Positions 19,361 through 29,667 of a DNA stretch of 64,000 bases are shown in pieces. The notes beneath the pieces are model-generated. The model searched no databases. It was given only the letters and a program-made list of their open reading frames with translations, and was not told the origin of the DNA. The stretch's first letter is position 1; every line of letters begins with the position of its first letter. Source of the DNA: an uncultured Sphingomonadaceae bacterium (lineage in GTDB: Bacteria; Pseudomonadota; Alphaproteobacteria; Sphingomonadales; Sphingomonadaceae); contig CANLQG010000002.1 of the NCBI GenBank assembly GCA_947493195.1, positions 461,045-525,044 on the forward strand. Direction: 5' to 3'. The translations under genes and the position numbers were made by a program.

Positions 19361-19584
19361 AAGTCGCCGTGGTCCTGCAGGGCATCCGCCACTGCCAGCG
19401 CCATCGCGGTATCGTCGGTCCATTGCCCCGGCTCCAGCCCGAACGGGCCGCCGCCGGTCATATCGGCAAGGGCTGGCAGGGTGTCGCGCGGGGCAAATTC
19501 CAGCGTGGTGCCAAGGGCGTCTCCCACGGCCAGGCCCAGCAGGGCGCCGCGCGCACGGCTACGCAACGCGGGGCTCTCACTCAC
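19357..19584 (-). pseudogene. ADP-ribosylglycohydrolase, N-terminal fragment
   Basis: 75 residues that match only the N-terminus of the DraG/ADP-ribosylglycohydrolase family: [19 protein letters not shown] and [16 protein letters not shown], the latter holding the first magnesium ligands. Family members are usually 250-350 residues, and the rest, including the C-terminal metal ligands, is absent; the NnrU gene occupies the space. The GTG start overlaps the preceding hydrolase stop (GTGA), so it is still in that operon. Probably a truncated relic; a short functional product is unlikely. Confidence 0.7.
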
Positions 19585-20384
19585 GCCCGCGTGGTGTCCA
19601 CGAAGGCGGCGATCCGGTTCTGGATCGGCTCATGCACGATCAGGTCGTGGCCCCAGGCGGGGTAGGTTTCGATCACGGTGTCGTCGCGCACCGATGCCAG
19701 CGCCTGTGCCTGTTCCAGCGCGATCAGCGAGTCCTCCTCACCGTGCAGGATCAGGATAGGCTCGCCGATGGCGACGATCTTCTTGTCGCTGGCATAGCGA
19801 TCCTGCAACAGCAGCCGCATCGGCAGCCAGCGCGCGCGGCGGGCGGCGGTGTCGGCAAGGTTGTTGAACGGAGAGACCAGCACCAGCGCCCGCGCGTTGA
19901 CCTCGGTGGCAAGATTCAGCGCCACCGCCGCGCCCAGCGAGTTGCCGACGAGCACAATGTCTTCGCCTTCCACGCCCTCCCCGCGCAGGTAGTTCCACGC
20001 GCCGCGCGCATCCTGGTACAGCCCCTCTTCCGAAGGTGTGCCGGGGTTGCCGCCATAGCCGCGATACTCGGCGGCAAGCAGGCCGTATCCCTGTGACAGC
20101 AGCTTGTCGGTGACCTGGGCTGAGCTTTGCCAGCTGGCGCCGTTGCCGTGAAAGAACAGCAGGGTCGGCTTGCCCTCGCGCGCCGGGCGGTAACCGGCGA
20201 CCAGTTCCAGCCGGTCCGGCGTGGCAAGGGTAACCCGCTCCAGACCCGCAGGCGTGCCGTTCTGCACCGGCGGTGCGGGATAGATCATCTGGCGCTGGTT
20301 GAAATAGACGATGGAGACAAGGCCCCCGTAGATGACCGTCAGGGTAATCGCGAAGTAGACGAACATTCGCACCCCCTTTGTCAT
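19581..20384 (-). CDS. Membrane-anchored alpha/beta hydrolase
   Basis: 267 residues. An N-terminal helix (about 7-25) probably anchors it, with the catalytic part outside the cytoplasm. The nucleophile Ser is in [13 protein letters not shown], the oxyanion HGNG is in [10 protein letters not shown], the acid Asp is in ILHGEEDSL, and the His is in AWGHDL. It resembles the YfhR/BEM46 (COG1073) branch of serine hydrolases, whose substrates are mostly unknown. It lies downstream of dxs and precedes the DraG fragment. Confidence 0.83.
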   Translation of the reverse strand: MTKGVRMFVYFAITLTVIYGGLVSIVYFNQRQMIYPAPPVQNGTPAGLERVTLATPDRLELVAGYRPAREGKPTLLFFHGNGASWQSSAQVTDKLLSQGYGLLAAEYRGYGGNPGTPSEEGLYQDARGAWNYLRGEGVEGEDIVLVGNSLGAAVALNLATEVNARALVLVSPFNNLADTAARRARWLPMRLLLQDRYASDKKIVAIGEPILILHGEEDSLIALEQAQALASVRDDTVIETYPAWGHDLIVHEPIQNRIAAFVDTTRA

Positions 20385-20406
20385 CCGCCCAGTCCGGCGG
20401 CGGCCG

Positions 20407-22356
20407 CTATGCCCGCGCTTCCGCCACGCCCGCCGAATTGTGCCGCAGCGCGCTCAGCACGGTATCGACGATGTGCGGGGCGTTCAGCTTGGCCTCGTCG
20501 TATTGCTTTACCGGGTCGTCATGATCGAGGAACACGTCGGGCAGGCGCATGGTGCGGATCTTCAGGCCGCCGTAGGAGCCGTCGGCATCGGTCAGCCCCT
20601 CGTCACTCGCCATGGTCAGCACGTGCGCGCCAAGGCCCCCGATCGAGGCTTCCTCGACGGTAACCAGTACGTCGTGCGACGCGGCCAGCTTGCGGATCAG
20701 TTCGGAATCGATCGGCTTGGCAAAGCGCATGTCTGCGACTGTTGTGGCCAGCCCCTTGGCCTCCAGCTGGTCGGCCGCTTTCTTCGCTTCTTCCAGCCGC
20801 GCGCCAAGCGAGAGAATGGCGACCTTGCCGCCCTTCTCCGCATCGCCGCGAACCACGCGGCCCTTGCCGATTTCCAGCTTCTGCGGTGTTTCCGGCATGT
20901 CCACGCCGATGCCGTTGCCGCGCGGATAGCGAAAGGCGATGGGGCCTTCGTCATGCTCGGCGGCGGTATAGGTCATGTGCACCAGTTCCGCCTCGTCCGC
21001 CGCGGCCATCACCACGAAGTTGGGCAGGCTGGCAAGATAGGTAACATCGAAGCTGCCCGCATGGGTCGCGCCGTCGGCACCGACCAGCCCGGCCCTGTCG
21101 ATGGCGAAGCGCACCGGCAGATTCTGGATGGCCACGTCGTGCACCACCTGGTCATAGGCGCGCTGCAGGAAGGTGGAATAGATCGCCGCGAAAGGACGCA
21201 TGCCCTGTGCTGCAAGGCCGGCGGCGAAGGTCACGCCGTGCTGTTCGGCAATGCCCACGTCGAAGGCGCGTTCAGGGTGCGCCTTGGCGAACCTGTCTAC
21301 GCCGGTGCCGCTCGGCATGGCGGCGGTGATGGCGCAGATGCGCTTGTCGGTCTCCGCCAGTTTCGCCAGCGTTTCCCCGAACACGTTCTGGTAAGCGGGC
21401 GGACCGGCCTTGGACTTGGCCTTTTCCCCCGTCACCACGTCGAACTTGGGCACGCCGTGGTACTTGTCGGCGCTGTCTTCCGCCGGAGCATAGCCCTTGC
21501 CCTTGGTGGTGACGACGTGAACCAGGATCGGGCCCCGCTCGCTGTCGCGCACGTTTTCCAGCACCGGGATCAGGTGGTCGAGATTGTGGCCGTCGATGGG
21601 GCCGACGTAGTAGAAGCCCAGCTCCTCGAACAGGGTCCCGCCGGTAACCATGCCGCGGGTATATTCCTCCGCCTTGTGCAGCGAACTGTGCACGCGGCGG
21701 CCGATCTTGTTGGCGACCTTGGACGCAAGCGAGCGCAGGCCGAGATATTCGCTGCTCGACACCATGCGCGCAAGATAGGCCGACAGACCGCCAACGGGCG
21801 GCGCAATTGACATGTCGTTGTCATTGAGGATCACGATCAGCCGGTTGCCCGCCTGCTCGGCATTGTTCATCGCCTCGTAGGCCATGCCGGCGCTCATCGC
21901 GCCGTCGCCGATCACGGCGATCGCCTTGCCCGGCTTGTCGTTCAGCTTGTTGGCGACCGCAAAGCCAAGCCCCGCGGAAATCGAGGTGGACGAATGCGCC
22001 GCGCCGAAGGGATCGTATTCGCTCTCGCTGCGCTTGGTGAAGCCGGACAGGCCGCCGCCCTGGCGCAGGGTGCGGATACGGTCGCGCCGCCCGGTGATGA
22101 TCTTGTGCGGGTAGGCCTGGTGACCCACGTCCCAGATCAGCCGGTCCTCCGGCGTGTTGAAGACGTAATGGATCGCCACGGTCAGTTCGACCACGCCGAG
22201 GCCGGACCCGAGGTGCCCGCCGGTGGAGCCGACGGCATCGATCATTTCGGTGCGCAGTTCGTCGGAAAGCTGGCGCAGTTGTTCCGGCTTCAGCTTGCGC
22301 AGGTCGGTCGGCGTGTCGACAGTGTCGAGCAAGGGCGTATCAGGTCGCTTCGTCAT
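20407..22356 (-). CDS. dxs: 1-deoxy-D-xylulose-5-phosphate synthase
   Basis: First enzyme of the MEP isoprenoid pathway: joins pyruvate and glyceraldehyde-3-phosphate using thiamine diphosphate. 649 residues, the normal length. The ThDP-binding GDG motif is in [19 protein letters not shown] with NDN at its end (ILNDNDMSI). The start has [19 protein letters not shown] and [11 protein letters not shown], and the transketolase pyrimidine domain has [19 protein letters not shown]. The ATG at 22356 follows GGGAGGG at good spacing. It stands apart from the Fur-like gene upstream. Confidence 0.97.
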   Translation of the reverse strand: MTKRPDTPLLDTVDTPTDLRKLKPEQLRQLSDELRTEMIDAVGSTGGHLGSGLGVVELTVAIHYVFNTPEDRLIWDVGHQAYPHKIITGRRDRIRTLRQGGGLSGFTKRSESEYDPFGAAHSSTSISAGLGFAVANKLNDKPGKAIAVIGDGAMSAGMAYEAMNNAEQAGNRLIVILNDNDMSIAPPVGGLSAYLARMVSSSEYLGLRSLASKVANKIGRRVHSSLHKAEEYTRGMVTGGTLFEELGFYYVGPIDGHNLDHLIPVLENVRDSERGPILVHVVTTKGKGYAPAEDSADKYHGVPKFDVVTGEKAKSKAGPPAYQNVFGETLAKLAETDKRICAITAAMPSGTGVDRFAKAHPERAFDVGIAEQHGVTFAAGLAAQGMRPFAAIYSTFLQRAYDQVVHDVAIQNLPVRFAIDRAGLVGADGATHAGSFDVTYLASLPNFVVMAAADEAELVHMTYTAAEHDEGPIAFRYPRGNGIGVDMPETPQKLEIGKGRVVRGDAEKGGKVAILSLGARLEEAKKAADQLEAKGLATTVADMRFAKPIDSELIRKLAASHDVLVTVEEASIGGLGAHVLTMASDEGLTDADGSYGGLKIRTMRLPDVFLDHDDPVKQYDEAKLNAPHIVDTVLSALRHNSAGVAEARA

Positions 22357-22434
22357 CAACCCTCCCTACCCTGACAAGAACGGCCTGTCGATGAACGAAG
22401 ATACGCAAAATAGGCCGTATAATCATCCGGGACC

Positions 22435-22899
22435 TTACCCGGCGCAGTCGCTGCACAGGCCGCGCAGTTCCACCACCGGGCGCACGTCGGAATAGCCATG
22501 CGCCCTTCCCGCGTCGCGCAGGGCCTTGGTCAGGGTGTCGTCATCGAAATGTTCGGCCTGGCCGCAATCGTCGCAGATCAGGAAGATGCAGTCGTGCCTG
22601 CAGCCCGGGTGGGCGTTGGCGAGATAGGCGTTCGCGCTCTCGATCCGGTTGGCCAGGTTGGTGCGCACGAACAGGTCGAGAATGCGGTAAACGCTGTTGG
22701 CCGCCACGCGCTTGCCGCGGCGGTTGCCCACTTCCTCGGCAATGTCATAGGCACTAGCGGGGCGCTGCTGATCCGCCAGCGCGCGGAACACGTCCTCGCG
22801 CATGGTGGTCCACTGCTCGCCTGCGTCGGCCAAGACCTTGCCCGCTTCGGCGACGAGCTTGTCGCCCGAGTGTTCGTGATGCTTATGTTGCGTAGCCAT
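22435..22899 (-). CDS. Fur-family metal-responsive repressor, Zur-like
   Basis: 154 residues: an N-terminal winged helix (TTMREDVFRALADQQRPAS, then KRVAANSVYRILDLFV) and a C-terminal metal domain with two CxxC pairs (LICDDCGQ and GLCSDCAG) that hold structural zinc. Histidine-rich residues at the start (HKHHEH) and HPGCRHDC could sense metal. The CxxC placement and the lack of a Fur-like HHDH motif point to zinc (Zur) rather than iron, but this is not certain. The ATG at 22899 is chosen over a GTG three codons upstream. Confidence 0.82.
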   Translation of the reverse strand: MATQHKHHEHSGDKLVAEAGKVLADAGEQWTTMREDVFRALADQQRPASAYDIAEEVGNRRGKRVAANSVYRILDLFVRTNLANRIESANAYLANAHPGCRHDCIFLICDDCGQAEHFDDDTLTKALRDAGRAHGYSDVRPVVELRGLCSDCAG

Positions 22900-22965
22900 G
22901 GACCCCACATAGTCGCGCCAGTCGGGAACGGCAATGAACGCACGGCCAGCATTACACGGACCAGA

Positions 22966-23640
22966 TCAACCGGTGCGGAAACGCGCGCGGTAGAACTGCG
23001 GGAACTTCTCCTGCAGTGCATCCACCTTGGGAGCATCCCAGCGCACGATGTACCCGTGGCCCGGGTTCTCCTGCATGAAATCCTGATGGTAGGCCTCGGC
23101 CTCGAAGAACTCGCGGTAACGCTCCACCTCGACGGCCATAGGCCTGTCCCACACGCCCGAGCGGCCCATCTGCGCAATGTAAGCCTGCGCCACGGCGCGC
23201 TGCTGGGCTGTCGTGGGCACGATAGCGGCGCGATATTGCGGACCGCGATCGGGGCCCTGGCGGTTGTGCAGGGTCGGATCGGCCCCGACGGAAAACAGGA
23301 TCTGCAGCAACTGGTCGTAGCGGATGACGCCGGGATCATAGGTGACCCGCACGGCTTCGGCATGGTTGGTGGTGCCCGATGTTACCCGGCTGTAGGTCGC
23401 CGTGCCCGCGTTGCCGCCGTGATAGCCTGCGACAGCACTTGTCACGCCGCGCGTATGGCTGAAAATACCCTCGATGCCCCAGAAGCACCCACCGGCGAAG
23501 ATCGCGGTCTGCAAACCGCTTTCATTGGCCTGGCGCGCGGCGACCGGCGCATCGAACACCTCTCCCGCAAGTGCAGCACCCGGCAGCGCACAGGCCGACA
23601 GGCCCAGCGCCGCAGCAGTAAGAAAAGGTTTGAATCGCAT
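22966..23640 (-). CDS. msrA: Exported methionine-S-sulfoxide reductase MsrA
   Basis: 224 residues. The catalytic GCFWG motif is in IFAGGCFWGIEGIFSHTRGV, with GYHGGNAGTATYSRVTSG and the C-terminal FFEAEAYHQDF and ENPGHGYIV. An N-terminal signal (LTAAALGLSACALPGAALAG) implies export; a lipobox-like LSAC is present. Its ATG overlaps the stop of a 34-codon upstream ORF (TGATG), implying coupled translation. With the exported MsrB at 7341, the cell has enzymes for both sulfoxide epimers outside the cytoplasm. Confidence 0.94.
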   Translation of the reverse strand: MRFKPFLTAAALGLSACALPGAALAGEVFDAPVAARQANESGLQTAIFAGGCFWGIEGIFSHTRGVTSAVAGYHGGNAGTATYSRVTSGTTNHAEAVRVTYDPGVIRYDQLLQILFSVGADPTLHNRQGPDRGPQYRAAIVPTTAQQRAVAQAYIAQMGRSGVWDRPMAVEVERYREFFEAEAYHQDFMQENPGHGYIVRWDAPKVDALQEKFPQFYRARFRTG

Positions 23641-23744
23641 CAAATGCCTCCGACACCGGGCAGAATGGTCGCTGCAAGCACTACTGCGGTTACAGCAAAT
23701 CCGGCGAGGAAAGAGCGATAGAGTTCGGCGTTGAAGAGTTCCAT
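23640..23744 (-). CDS. 34-residue membrane peptide coupled to msrA
   Basis: A short ORF beginning MELFNAELYRSFLAGFAV and continuing with a hydrophobic TAVVLAATILPGVGGI, that is, one transmembrane helix. Its TGA shares an A with the msrA start codon. No strong ribosome-binding site is seen. Codon third positions are mostly G/C, like its neighbours. Function unknown; it may be a small membrane protein or a leader that couples msrA translation. The frame and overlap are seen; its reality is inferred. Confidence 0.5.
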   Translation of the reverse strand: MELFNAELYRSFLAGFAVTAVVLAATILPGVGGI

Positions 23745-23904
23745 GGGGCTAAAGGTCCAGTCGGTTCGTGTTTTCAAGTTCCCCTGCAAGTTACAGGACG
23801 AATACTTACGACGGACTGAACTGATAGCACACAGGACCTTGGCCCACCGCTGGCCGGCAACGGCTGGTCGTGTGCAGCGATTTCCCTTGCAAAGGGGCGC
23901 TCGC

Positions 23905-25494
23905 CTAGTGGCGGAAGTGCCGCATGCCGGTGAAGACCATGGCGATGCCAGCCTCGTCGGCGGCGGCGATCACCTCGTCATCGCGCATCGATCCGCCGGG
24001 CTGGATAACCATCGTGGCACCCGCTTCCACCGCGCTCAGCAAGCCGTCGGCGAAGGGGAAGAAGGCATCGGATGCCACCGCGCTGCCCACGGTGCGCGGC
24101 TCGCTCCATCCGGCGGTTTCGGCGGCCTCGCCCGCGCGCACGGCGGCGATGCGGCTGGAATCGCGGCGGTTCATCTGGCCCGCACCGATGCCTGCCGTCA
24201 CCCCGTCCTTGGCATAGACGATGGCGTTCGATTTCACGTGCTTCGCCACCTTCCACGCAAACAGCGCGTCGGCAATTTCCTGGTCTGTCGGCTGGCGCTT
24301 GGTGACGACTTTCAGGTCCTCCGCCGAAATCACGCCGTTGTCGCGCGATTGCAGCAGCAGCCCGCCAGCAATGCTCTTCATGTCGAGGCCGGGGCGCGCG
24401 GGATCGGGCAGTTCGTCCAGCAGCAGCAGACGCAGGTTCTTCTTCGCGGCGAAAGCCTCGCGCGCGGCATCGTCCGCACCCGGCGCAATCACCACCTCGG
24501 TAAAGATCCTGGTGATCGCCTGCGCCGTCGGCCCGTCGAGCGGGACGTTGGCGGCGACGATGCCGCCGAATGCCGAAACGCTGTCACAGGCAAGCGCGGC
24601 GTCCCACGCCTCCACCAGCGTATCGGCCACGGCCACGCCGCACGGGTTGGCATGCTTCACGATTACCACGGCGGGTCTGTCGGCGGGGAATTCGGCGACG
24701 AGGCCCAGCGCGGCATCGGCATCGTTGAGGTTGTTGTAGGACAGCGCCTTGCCCTGCACCTGTTCGGCCTGCGGCACACCCACCGCGCCCGGCCCGTCGG
24801 GCAGGTACAGCGCGGCGTGCTGGTGCGGGTTTTCGCCATAGCGGAGCGTATCGCCCAGCGTGCTGGCAACGCTCAGCGCATCGGGGAACTGCTTGCCCTG
24901 GTCGGCAAAGGCGAACCAGCTGCTGATGGCCGAATCGTAAGCCGCCGTTGCGGCAAAGGCCTTCGCCGCCATCGCCTTTCGGAATGCCAGCGTGGTCGCG
25001 CCGTCATGGTCGGCAAGCTCGTCGTACAGCCCGTGATAGTCCTCCGGGTCGGTAACGATGGTGACATAGGCGTGGTTCTTCGCCGCGCTGCGCATCATGC
25101 TGGGTCCGCCGATATCGATGTTCTCGATGATCGTATGGCGGTTGGCCCCGCTCATCACCGTGTTCACGAAGGGATAGAGGTTCACCACCACCAGGTCGAT
25201 TGCGCCGATATCGTGCGCGTCCATCGCGGCGGCATGATCGGGATTGTCGCGCACGGCCAGCAGCCCGCCGTGAACCATCGGGTGCAGCGTCTTCACGCGG
25301 CCATCCATCATTTCCGGAAAGCCGGTGATGTCGGACACGTCGAGCACGTCCAGCCCGGCCTCGCGCAGGGCGCGTGCGGTGCCGCCGGTCGACACCAGTT
25401 CCACCCCCGCTTTCGCCAGGCGGCTGCCCAGTTCCACAATGCCGGTCTTGTCGGACACCGAAAGCAGTGCCCGCTTGATCGCAACGTCAGTCAT
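23905..25494 (-). CDS. purH: Bifunctional AICAR transformylase / IMP cyclohydrolase
   Basis: Performs the last two steps of purine synthesis, AICAR to FAICAR to IMP. 529 residues, normal length. The N-terminal MGS-like cyclohydrolase domain has [31 protein letters not shown] and [15 protein letters not shown]. The AICARFT domain has [18 protein letters not shown], and the C-terminal [10 protein letters not shown] and [13 protein letters not shown]. It lies 10 bp downstream of the heparinase-like gene, in the same direction. Confidence 0.97.
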   Translation of the reverse strand: MTDVAIKRALLSVSDKTGIVELGSRLAKAGVELVSTGGTARALREAGLDVLDVSDITGFPEMMDGRVKTLHPMVHGGLLAVRDNPDHAAAMDAHDIGAIDLVVVNLYPFVNTVMSGANRHTIIENIDIGGPSMMRSAAKNHAYVTIVTDPEDYHGLYDELADHDGATTLAFRKAMAAKAFAATAAYDSAISSWFAFADQGKQFPDALSVASTLGDTLRYGENPHQHAALYLPDGPGAVGVPQAEQVQGKALSYNNLNDADAALGLVAEFPADRPAVVIVKHANPCGVAVADTLVEAWDAALACDSVSAFGGIVAANVPLDGPTAQAITRIFTEVVIAPGADDAAREAFAAKKNLRLLLLDELPDPARPGLDMKSIAGGLLLQSRDNGVISAEDLKVVTKRQPTDQEIADALFAWKVAKHVKSNAIVYAKDGVTAGIGAGQMNRRDSSRIAAVRAGEAAETAGWSEPRTVGSAVASDAFFPFADGLLSAVEAGATMVIQPGGSMRDDEVIAAADEAGIAMVFTGMRHFRH

Positions 25495-25504
25495 GCCGTC
25501 TATT

Positions 25505-27361
25505 CTATCCCATTCGTTTGAGCAGCCAGGCGAAATTACCGCCCCCGCGCGAGGCGAATCCCTCTATCACCAGCTGCTGTACCGGATGCGGCTTGCCGTG
25601 GCCATCGACCCACAGGCTTTCTTCAAGGCTCACGCCCTCCGCCCCGGTGATGAATTGCCACAGGCTGCCATCGGGCAGCAGGAGGCTGGCACCTTTGCCA
25701 CCGTCTGCCACTTTCGCCTCGACATGGCGGCCAAGGTGGAAGCGGATGGCGAACGGCACCTTGCCGCGCTTGCCCTTGCGCCCGGAAGGCACCAGCACGT
25801 CTTCCCCGCGCAGTTCATGCCCGTCGTCGCGCAGCATCAGGATGCGCCGATGGACGAGCCCGAAGCGCGCCCCGTAACCATCGTGGCTGGCCTCGATCCG
25901 GGTGGCGGAGCCGTTGCCCAGCTTCACCTGCCGCGTGTCGATTTCCACCTCGCCAACGCCCGCGCCCAGCTTGCCGTCGATCAGCACGGCGGTGGAATTG
26001 GCATCGCCCAGCACCATGGTGGAATGGGCTGCCGTGGCGCGCAGGCCCTGTTCGATGCGCACCGGCACCTGCCCGCCCGCCAGGGCAGCGCCGCCGCAAT
26101 TGACGACGAGGCGGTGTTCGCCGTGGCTGAATTCGAACGCGAGGGTGGAGGCGCAGCCGTGGCGCGCGTGCCTGCCGTGCGGCGGCGGCGCGCCATCCAG
26201 CAGCAGCGTGGCCTTGCGCGCGGTCACCCGCTGGTAACCCCAGCTGCCCGGATCCTTCAGCGGCCGCGTACGCACGCCGCTCGCCTCGACAAGCCGGGCA
26301 AGGCGCCCGGCACTCGTCGCGCCCCCGCCCTGCCAGTTGCCCAGGCCGCCGTCGCCGTGCGTCAGCGCCAGCAGCGGCGGGACGAGCATGTGCAGCATGG
26401 TGGCGAGCAATTGCGGCGGCTGGCGCTCTGCCGCTGCGTAGCAGGCCCGCAGGTCGATAAGACTGGCGATGGCCTGCATCTGCGCGTCGGGGCTGCGCGA
26501 CAGCAGGCCGCCGTCCTCGCCCATGGCCTCTCCCAGTGCCTTGACCAGGCCGGCCTCTCCGTAAAGGCGGCGCGGCTTGCCTTCGGGCAGCAGCAGTCCG
26601 GCTGCAATGATGGCACACCAGCCGGTTGCCTCGCCCAGCCGGTCGTCAGCCTTGCGCACGTTCCTGTCCAGCCAGCGCGCGGTATCTGCCATGGCGCCCA
26701 GCACGCGGTGGCGCAGCGCCCGGTCGTTACCCGAAATGAGCAGCGGCGCATGAACCAGCCAGTTCATCAGCCGCAGGCCGACATTCTCCACCCGCCAGGC
26801 CGGCCCTTTGCCGGTGGCGGGATTGGCGTCCAGCCAGGCGGTCACCAGCCGTTCGCCCACCGGGCGACACTGGGGCAGCAGGCCCGAGCTGGAGAGATCC
26901 TGCAACCAGGTGAAGCCCTGCACTACCCGCTCGAACGGGGGGCTGAGATTGCCCAGCGGCCCCATGTCCACCTGGGCGAAGGGCGCTTTCACGCCGTGGA
27001 TGTAGAAATGCCCCGCCCGCAGCGCCATTCCGGCGGCGCGGTCACCCTCCAGCGGCGCCTCGACCGTTGCCAGCAGGCGCGGGCGCAGCGGCTTGCGGAA
27101 CGGGGCGACGATCGTGGAGTGGGAAACGCCCAAGCCAAAGGCGAGGCGCATGAATTTTTCCGAAGCGGAGGCCGAGGGCGGCGCGAAATCGGTAAGGGCC
27201 AGCGCACGGTCGGGCGTCAGGTCCTCGGTTCGGTCCCCTCGCTCGGCGCTCTCGATCAGGTCTTCGCGACGCTCCGCGCCCAGCGGCATGGCCATCTGGC
27301 CGACTTTCTCCAGCCTCTCGCGCGAGGCCTTGCTGGAAAGCTCGGCAGAATGGGCATTCAC
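25505..27361 (-). CDS. Heparinase II/III family protein
   Basis: 618 residues. The N-terminal half is an alpha-helical toroid (for example [16 protein letters not shown] and [16 protein letters not shown]); the C-terminal half is a beta domain with [16 protein letters not shown]. Such proteins are polysaccharide lyases or relatives, common beside purH and rpe in alphaproteobacteria, with unproven substrates. No signal peptide is seen, which is odd for a lyase. The GTG at 27361 is chosen because it overlaps the rpe stop as GTGA; the longer reading runs through rpe. Confidence 0.8.
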   Translation of the reverse strand: MNAHSAELSSKASRERLEKVGQMAMPLGAERREDLIESAERGDRTEDLTPDRALALTDFAPPSASASEKFMRLAFGLGVSHSTIVAPFRKPLRPRLLATVEAPLEGDRAAGMALRAGHFYIHGVKAPFAQVDMGPLGNLSPPFERVVQGFTWLQDLSSSGLLPQCRPVGERLVTAWLDANPATGKGPAWRVENVGLRLMNWLVHAPLLISGNDRALRHRVLGAMADTARWLDRNVRKADDRLGEATGWCAIIAAGLLLPEGKPRRLYGEAGLVKALGEAMGEDGGLLSRSPDAQMQAIASLIDLRACYAAAERQPPQLLATMLHMLVPPLLALTHGDGGLGNWQGGGATSAGRLARLVEASGVRTRPLKDPGSWGYQRVTARKATLLLDGAPPPHGRHARHGCASTLAFEFSHGEHRLVVNCGGAALAGGQVPVRIEQGLRATAAHSTMVLGDANSTAVLIDGKLGAGVGEVEIDTRQVKLGNGSATRIEASHDGYGARFGLVHRRILMLRDDGHELRGEDVLVPSGRKGKRGKVPFAIRFHLGRHVEAKVADGGKGASLLLPDGSLWQFITGAEGVSLEESLWVDGHGKPHPVQQLVIEGFASRGGGNFAWLLKRMG

Positions 27362-28023
27362 CGGCTGTCTCCCCGAAGAGCCGCGATATTCTCGGCATAG
27401 CGATCCGGCCCGCCCTTGAAGGTGGCAGAGCCTGCCACCAGCACATCGGCCCCTGCATCCACGCATTGCCGCGCGGTTTCCACGTTCACGCCGCCATCGA
27501 CCTCGATCAGGACATCGTGCCCGCCCTTGTCGATGGCCTTGCGCACGGCCTCTATCTTGCGCAGTTGCGAGGGGATGAAGCTCTGCCCGCCGAATCCGGG
27601 ATTGACGCTCATGATCAGCACCAGGTCGATTTCCTCGAGCAGGTAATCGAGCATCTTGGCGGGCGTGCCGGGGTTGAGAGAGATACCCGCCTTGCAACCC
27701 GCCGCGCGGATCGCCTGGACGCTGCGATGCACATGAGCGCCCGCCTCGGGGTGCACGGTGATGATATCGGCCCCTGCATCGGCAAACGGTTCGATCCAGA
27801 TGTCCACCGGCGATACCATCAGGTGCACGTCGAAGGTCTTTTGCGAATGCGGGCGCAGCGCCTTCACCACGTCCGGCCCGATGGTGAGGTTGGGCACGTA
27901 GTGGCCATCCATCACGTCGACATGCACCCAGTCGCAGCCAGCCGCGTCAATCGCGCGCACTTCTTCGCCCAACTTTGAAAAGTCGGCAGAAAGGATCGAG
28001 GGTGATATTAGAGGTCGGGCCAT
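27358..28023 (-). CDS. rpe: Ribulose-phosphate 3-epimerase
   Basis: Interconverts ribulose-5-phosphate and xylulose-5-phosphate. 221 residues, TIM barrel. Key motifs: [14 protein letters not shown] at the start, [19 protein letters not shown] with metal ligands His and Asp, [26 protein letters not shown], and IEVDGGVN near the end. It heads a leftward group with the heparinase-like gene (GTGA overlap) and purH, and is divergent from the DUF2141 gene. Confidence 0.97.
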   Translation of the reverse strand: MARPLISPSILSADFSKLGEEVRAIDAAGCDWVHVDVMDGHYVPNLTIGPDVVKALRPHSQKTFDVHLMVSPVDIWIEPFADAGADIITVHPEAGAHVHRSVQAIRAAGCKAGISLNPGTPAKMLDYLLEEIDLVLIMSVNPGFGGQSFIPSQLRKIEAVRKAIDKGGHDVLIEVDGGVNVETARQCVDAGADVLVAGSATFKGGPDRYAENIAALRGDSR

Positions 28024-28251
28024 GATTAACTACTCGCGTTAGAGCGGCGCGAATCACCTAACAAGCGACCGGGGGAGCGTTTTCCACCAGTGTTGCGATG
28101 CGCCGCCCTTAGCGTGCGATTGCAGGCCGCTTAAGCCACGGTTCAGTGCGAAGCGTGCAAAAGACTGGCAAATAACAGCTATTGTCAGTGGAAATCGCGC
28201 AGATGATGCCCAAGTGGCGGCATCGTGCAGTCCAGCTGGCCAAGGGGTAAC

Positions 28252-28758
28252 ATGACTTCGATGACCAATCGTATTTCCGGGCGTGTTCTGCGCCTCGCCG
28301 CCGCCGCAGCCATCGCGGTGGGCCTGTCGGCTCCGGCAGGGGCGCAGATGCGCAACGAAATCACCCATTCGGTGGCGCCGTGCCAGGGCAATGGCCCGGC
28401 GGTGTGGATTCACGTAACCGGCGTCCAGGGTTCCAGCGGCACCATGCGGATCCAGCTCTACCCCGGCACGTCTGCCGACTGGCTGGAGACGGGTCGCTGG
28501 ATCAACCGGATAGAAGTGCCTGCGCGCAATGGCGCGATGCAGATCTGCATGCCGGTGCCGCGTCCGGGCAACTATGCCATCGCCATCCGGCACGACAAGA
28601 ACAACAATGGCCGCACCGACATCACCAGCGATGGCGGTGGCATGTCGAACAACCCCAGCATCAACGTGTTCAACCTGGGCAAGCCGGGCATCGACAAGAC
28701 GCGTTTCTCCGTCGGCCGCGAAGTGCTGCCGATGTCGATCCGCATGCGCTATCTCTAG
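28252..28758 (+). CDS. Exported DUF2141 protein
   Basis: 168 residues with a Sec signal ending SAPAGAQ. The mature part matches the DUF2141 family: GNGPAVWIHVTGVQGSSGTM near the start, NYAIAIRHDKNNNGRTDI with an Asp/Asn-rich loop like a calcium site, and GMSNNPSINVF. Members are small periplasmic beta-sandwich proteins, often near carotenoid or outer-membrane genes, of unknown role. The ATG at 28252 follows AAGGGGTAAC, a fair ribosome-binding site. The Asp/Asn loop (DKNNNGRTD) is the most striking feature and may bind Ca2+. Confidence 0.85.
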   Translation: MTSMTNRISGRVLRLAAAAAIAVGLSAPAGAQMRNEITHSVAPCQGNGPAVWIHVTGVQGSSGTMRIQLYPGTSADWLETGRWINRIEVPARNGAMQICMPVPRPGNYAIAIRHDKNNNGRTDITSDGGGMSNNPSINVFNLGKPGIDKTRFSVGREVLPMSIRMRYL

Positions 28759-28761
28759 GGT

Positions 28762-29667
28762 TTAGTCACGGTTTCGCCGCCTGGCACTCCTCTGGGCCCG
28801 CCACAGCCGAAAGGCGACGGCGGGCGCGGCGAGGACCGGGTGCTTCTCGCGAAACGGGGTGACCTCGATTTTCGTGCCGGTGTGGCGCTCCACCTTCCAC
28901 GCGGCATAGCGCGCCGCGCCGTCGAACGTGCGGGTGGCGCGGGCCAGCCTGGCAACGTTCAGCGGCTTGCCCAAGCGTCGCCGCCTGTTCCACCAACGCC
29001 TTACAAGCTTGCGTTCTCCCACGGTGATGCGCGGGGTCAGTTTGTCGCCCTCCCGCCCGTAGGGAATACCCGCTGCATTCAGCGCCGCGGGCAACAACCC
29101 GTCGAAATGCTTGGCATTGAGCGACAGGATCGAATCCTCGCGTCCCGGTTTCTCGACGCGCAGTTCGGCGCGATAGGTCGCCTGGAACAGCGCCCGCCAG
29201 TAATCCTCCTCCGTCCCGCTGTCCGGTCCCACCGCGATGGCGAGGCGGGCCGCCGTGATCGCCGCAGCCTCTATTGCCGCGCTGACCTGTAGACGGGCTG
29301 CCGCATCCCTCTGCCAGACAAGCGCACTGGGCTGGACGAAACGCGCCCAGATGGTGGTGTCGATGGTTTCTCCCCGCGCAGCCTGGGCGAATTTCGCCAG
29401 CGTCATGGTGGCGATCTTGGCGCGCAGGGTTTCCCCCTCGTGGTCCCATTCTCGGTATGAAACGGTGGGCCACAGCCCAATCTCCGCCTCGCCGCCGGTC
29501 AGCACGTAGAAATCGAGCACCCCCTCGCGCGATCCCGTGCGCAGGTTGGAGCCGTAGAACAGCACCGCCTGTGCGTCTTTCTCTTGCCCCAGGCGGGCGG
29601 CGAACGCGCCGACGGCAAGATCGACCTGGCGGGAAAGCGCCGCGTGGACCCGCGACCGCAGGCTCAC
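28762..29667 (-). CDS. Nucleotidyltransferase-like protein coupled to diacylglycerol kinase
   Basis: 301 residues, not firmly assigned. FYGSNLRTGSREGVLDFYVL near residue 38 has the G-S-(x)n-D-x-Y/F pattern of the nucleotidyltransferase active-site strand, and PTVSYREW follows. The order resembles Tam41/Mmp37 phosphatidate cytidylyltransferases, which make CDP-diacylglycerol. The GTG start overlaps the kinase stop (GTGA), so both proteins are coupled; kinase makes phosphatidate and this protein could consume it. That pathway reading is inference; the fold match is by eye only. Confidence 0.45.
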   Translation of the reverse strand: MSLRSRVHAALSRQVDLAVGAFAARLGQEKDAQAVLFYGSNLRTGSREGVLDFYVLTGGEAEIGLWPTVSYREWDHEGETLRAKIATMTLAKFAQAARGETIDTTIWARFVQPSALVWQRDAAARLQVSAAIEAAAITAARLAIAVGPDSGTEEDYWRALFQATYRAELRVEKPGREDSILSLNAKHFDGLLPAALNAAGIPYGREGDKLTPRITVGERKLVRRWWNRRRRLGKPLNVARLARATRTFDGAARYAAWKVERHTGTKIEVTPFREKHPVLAAPAVAFRLWRAQRSARRRNRD

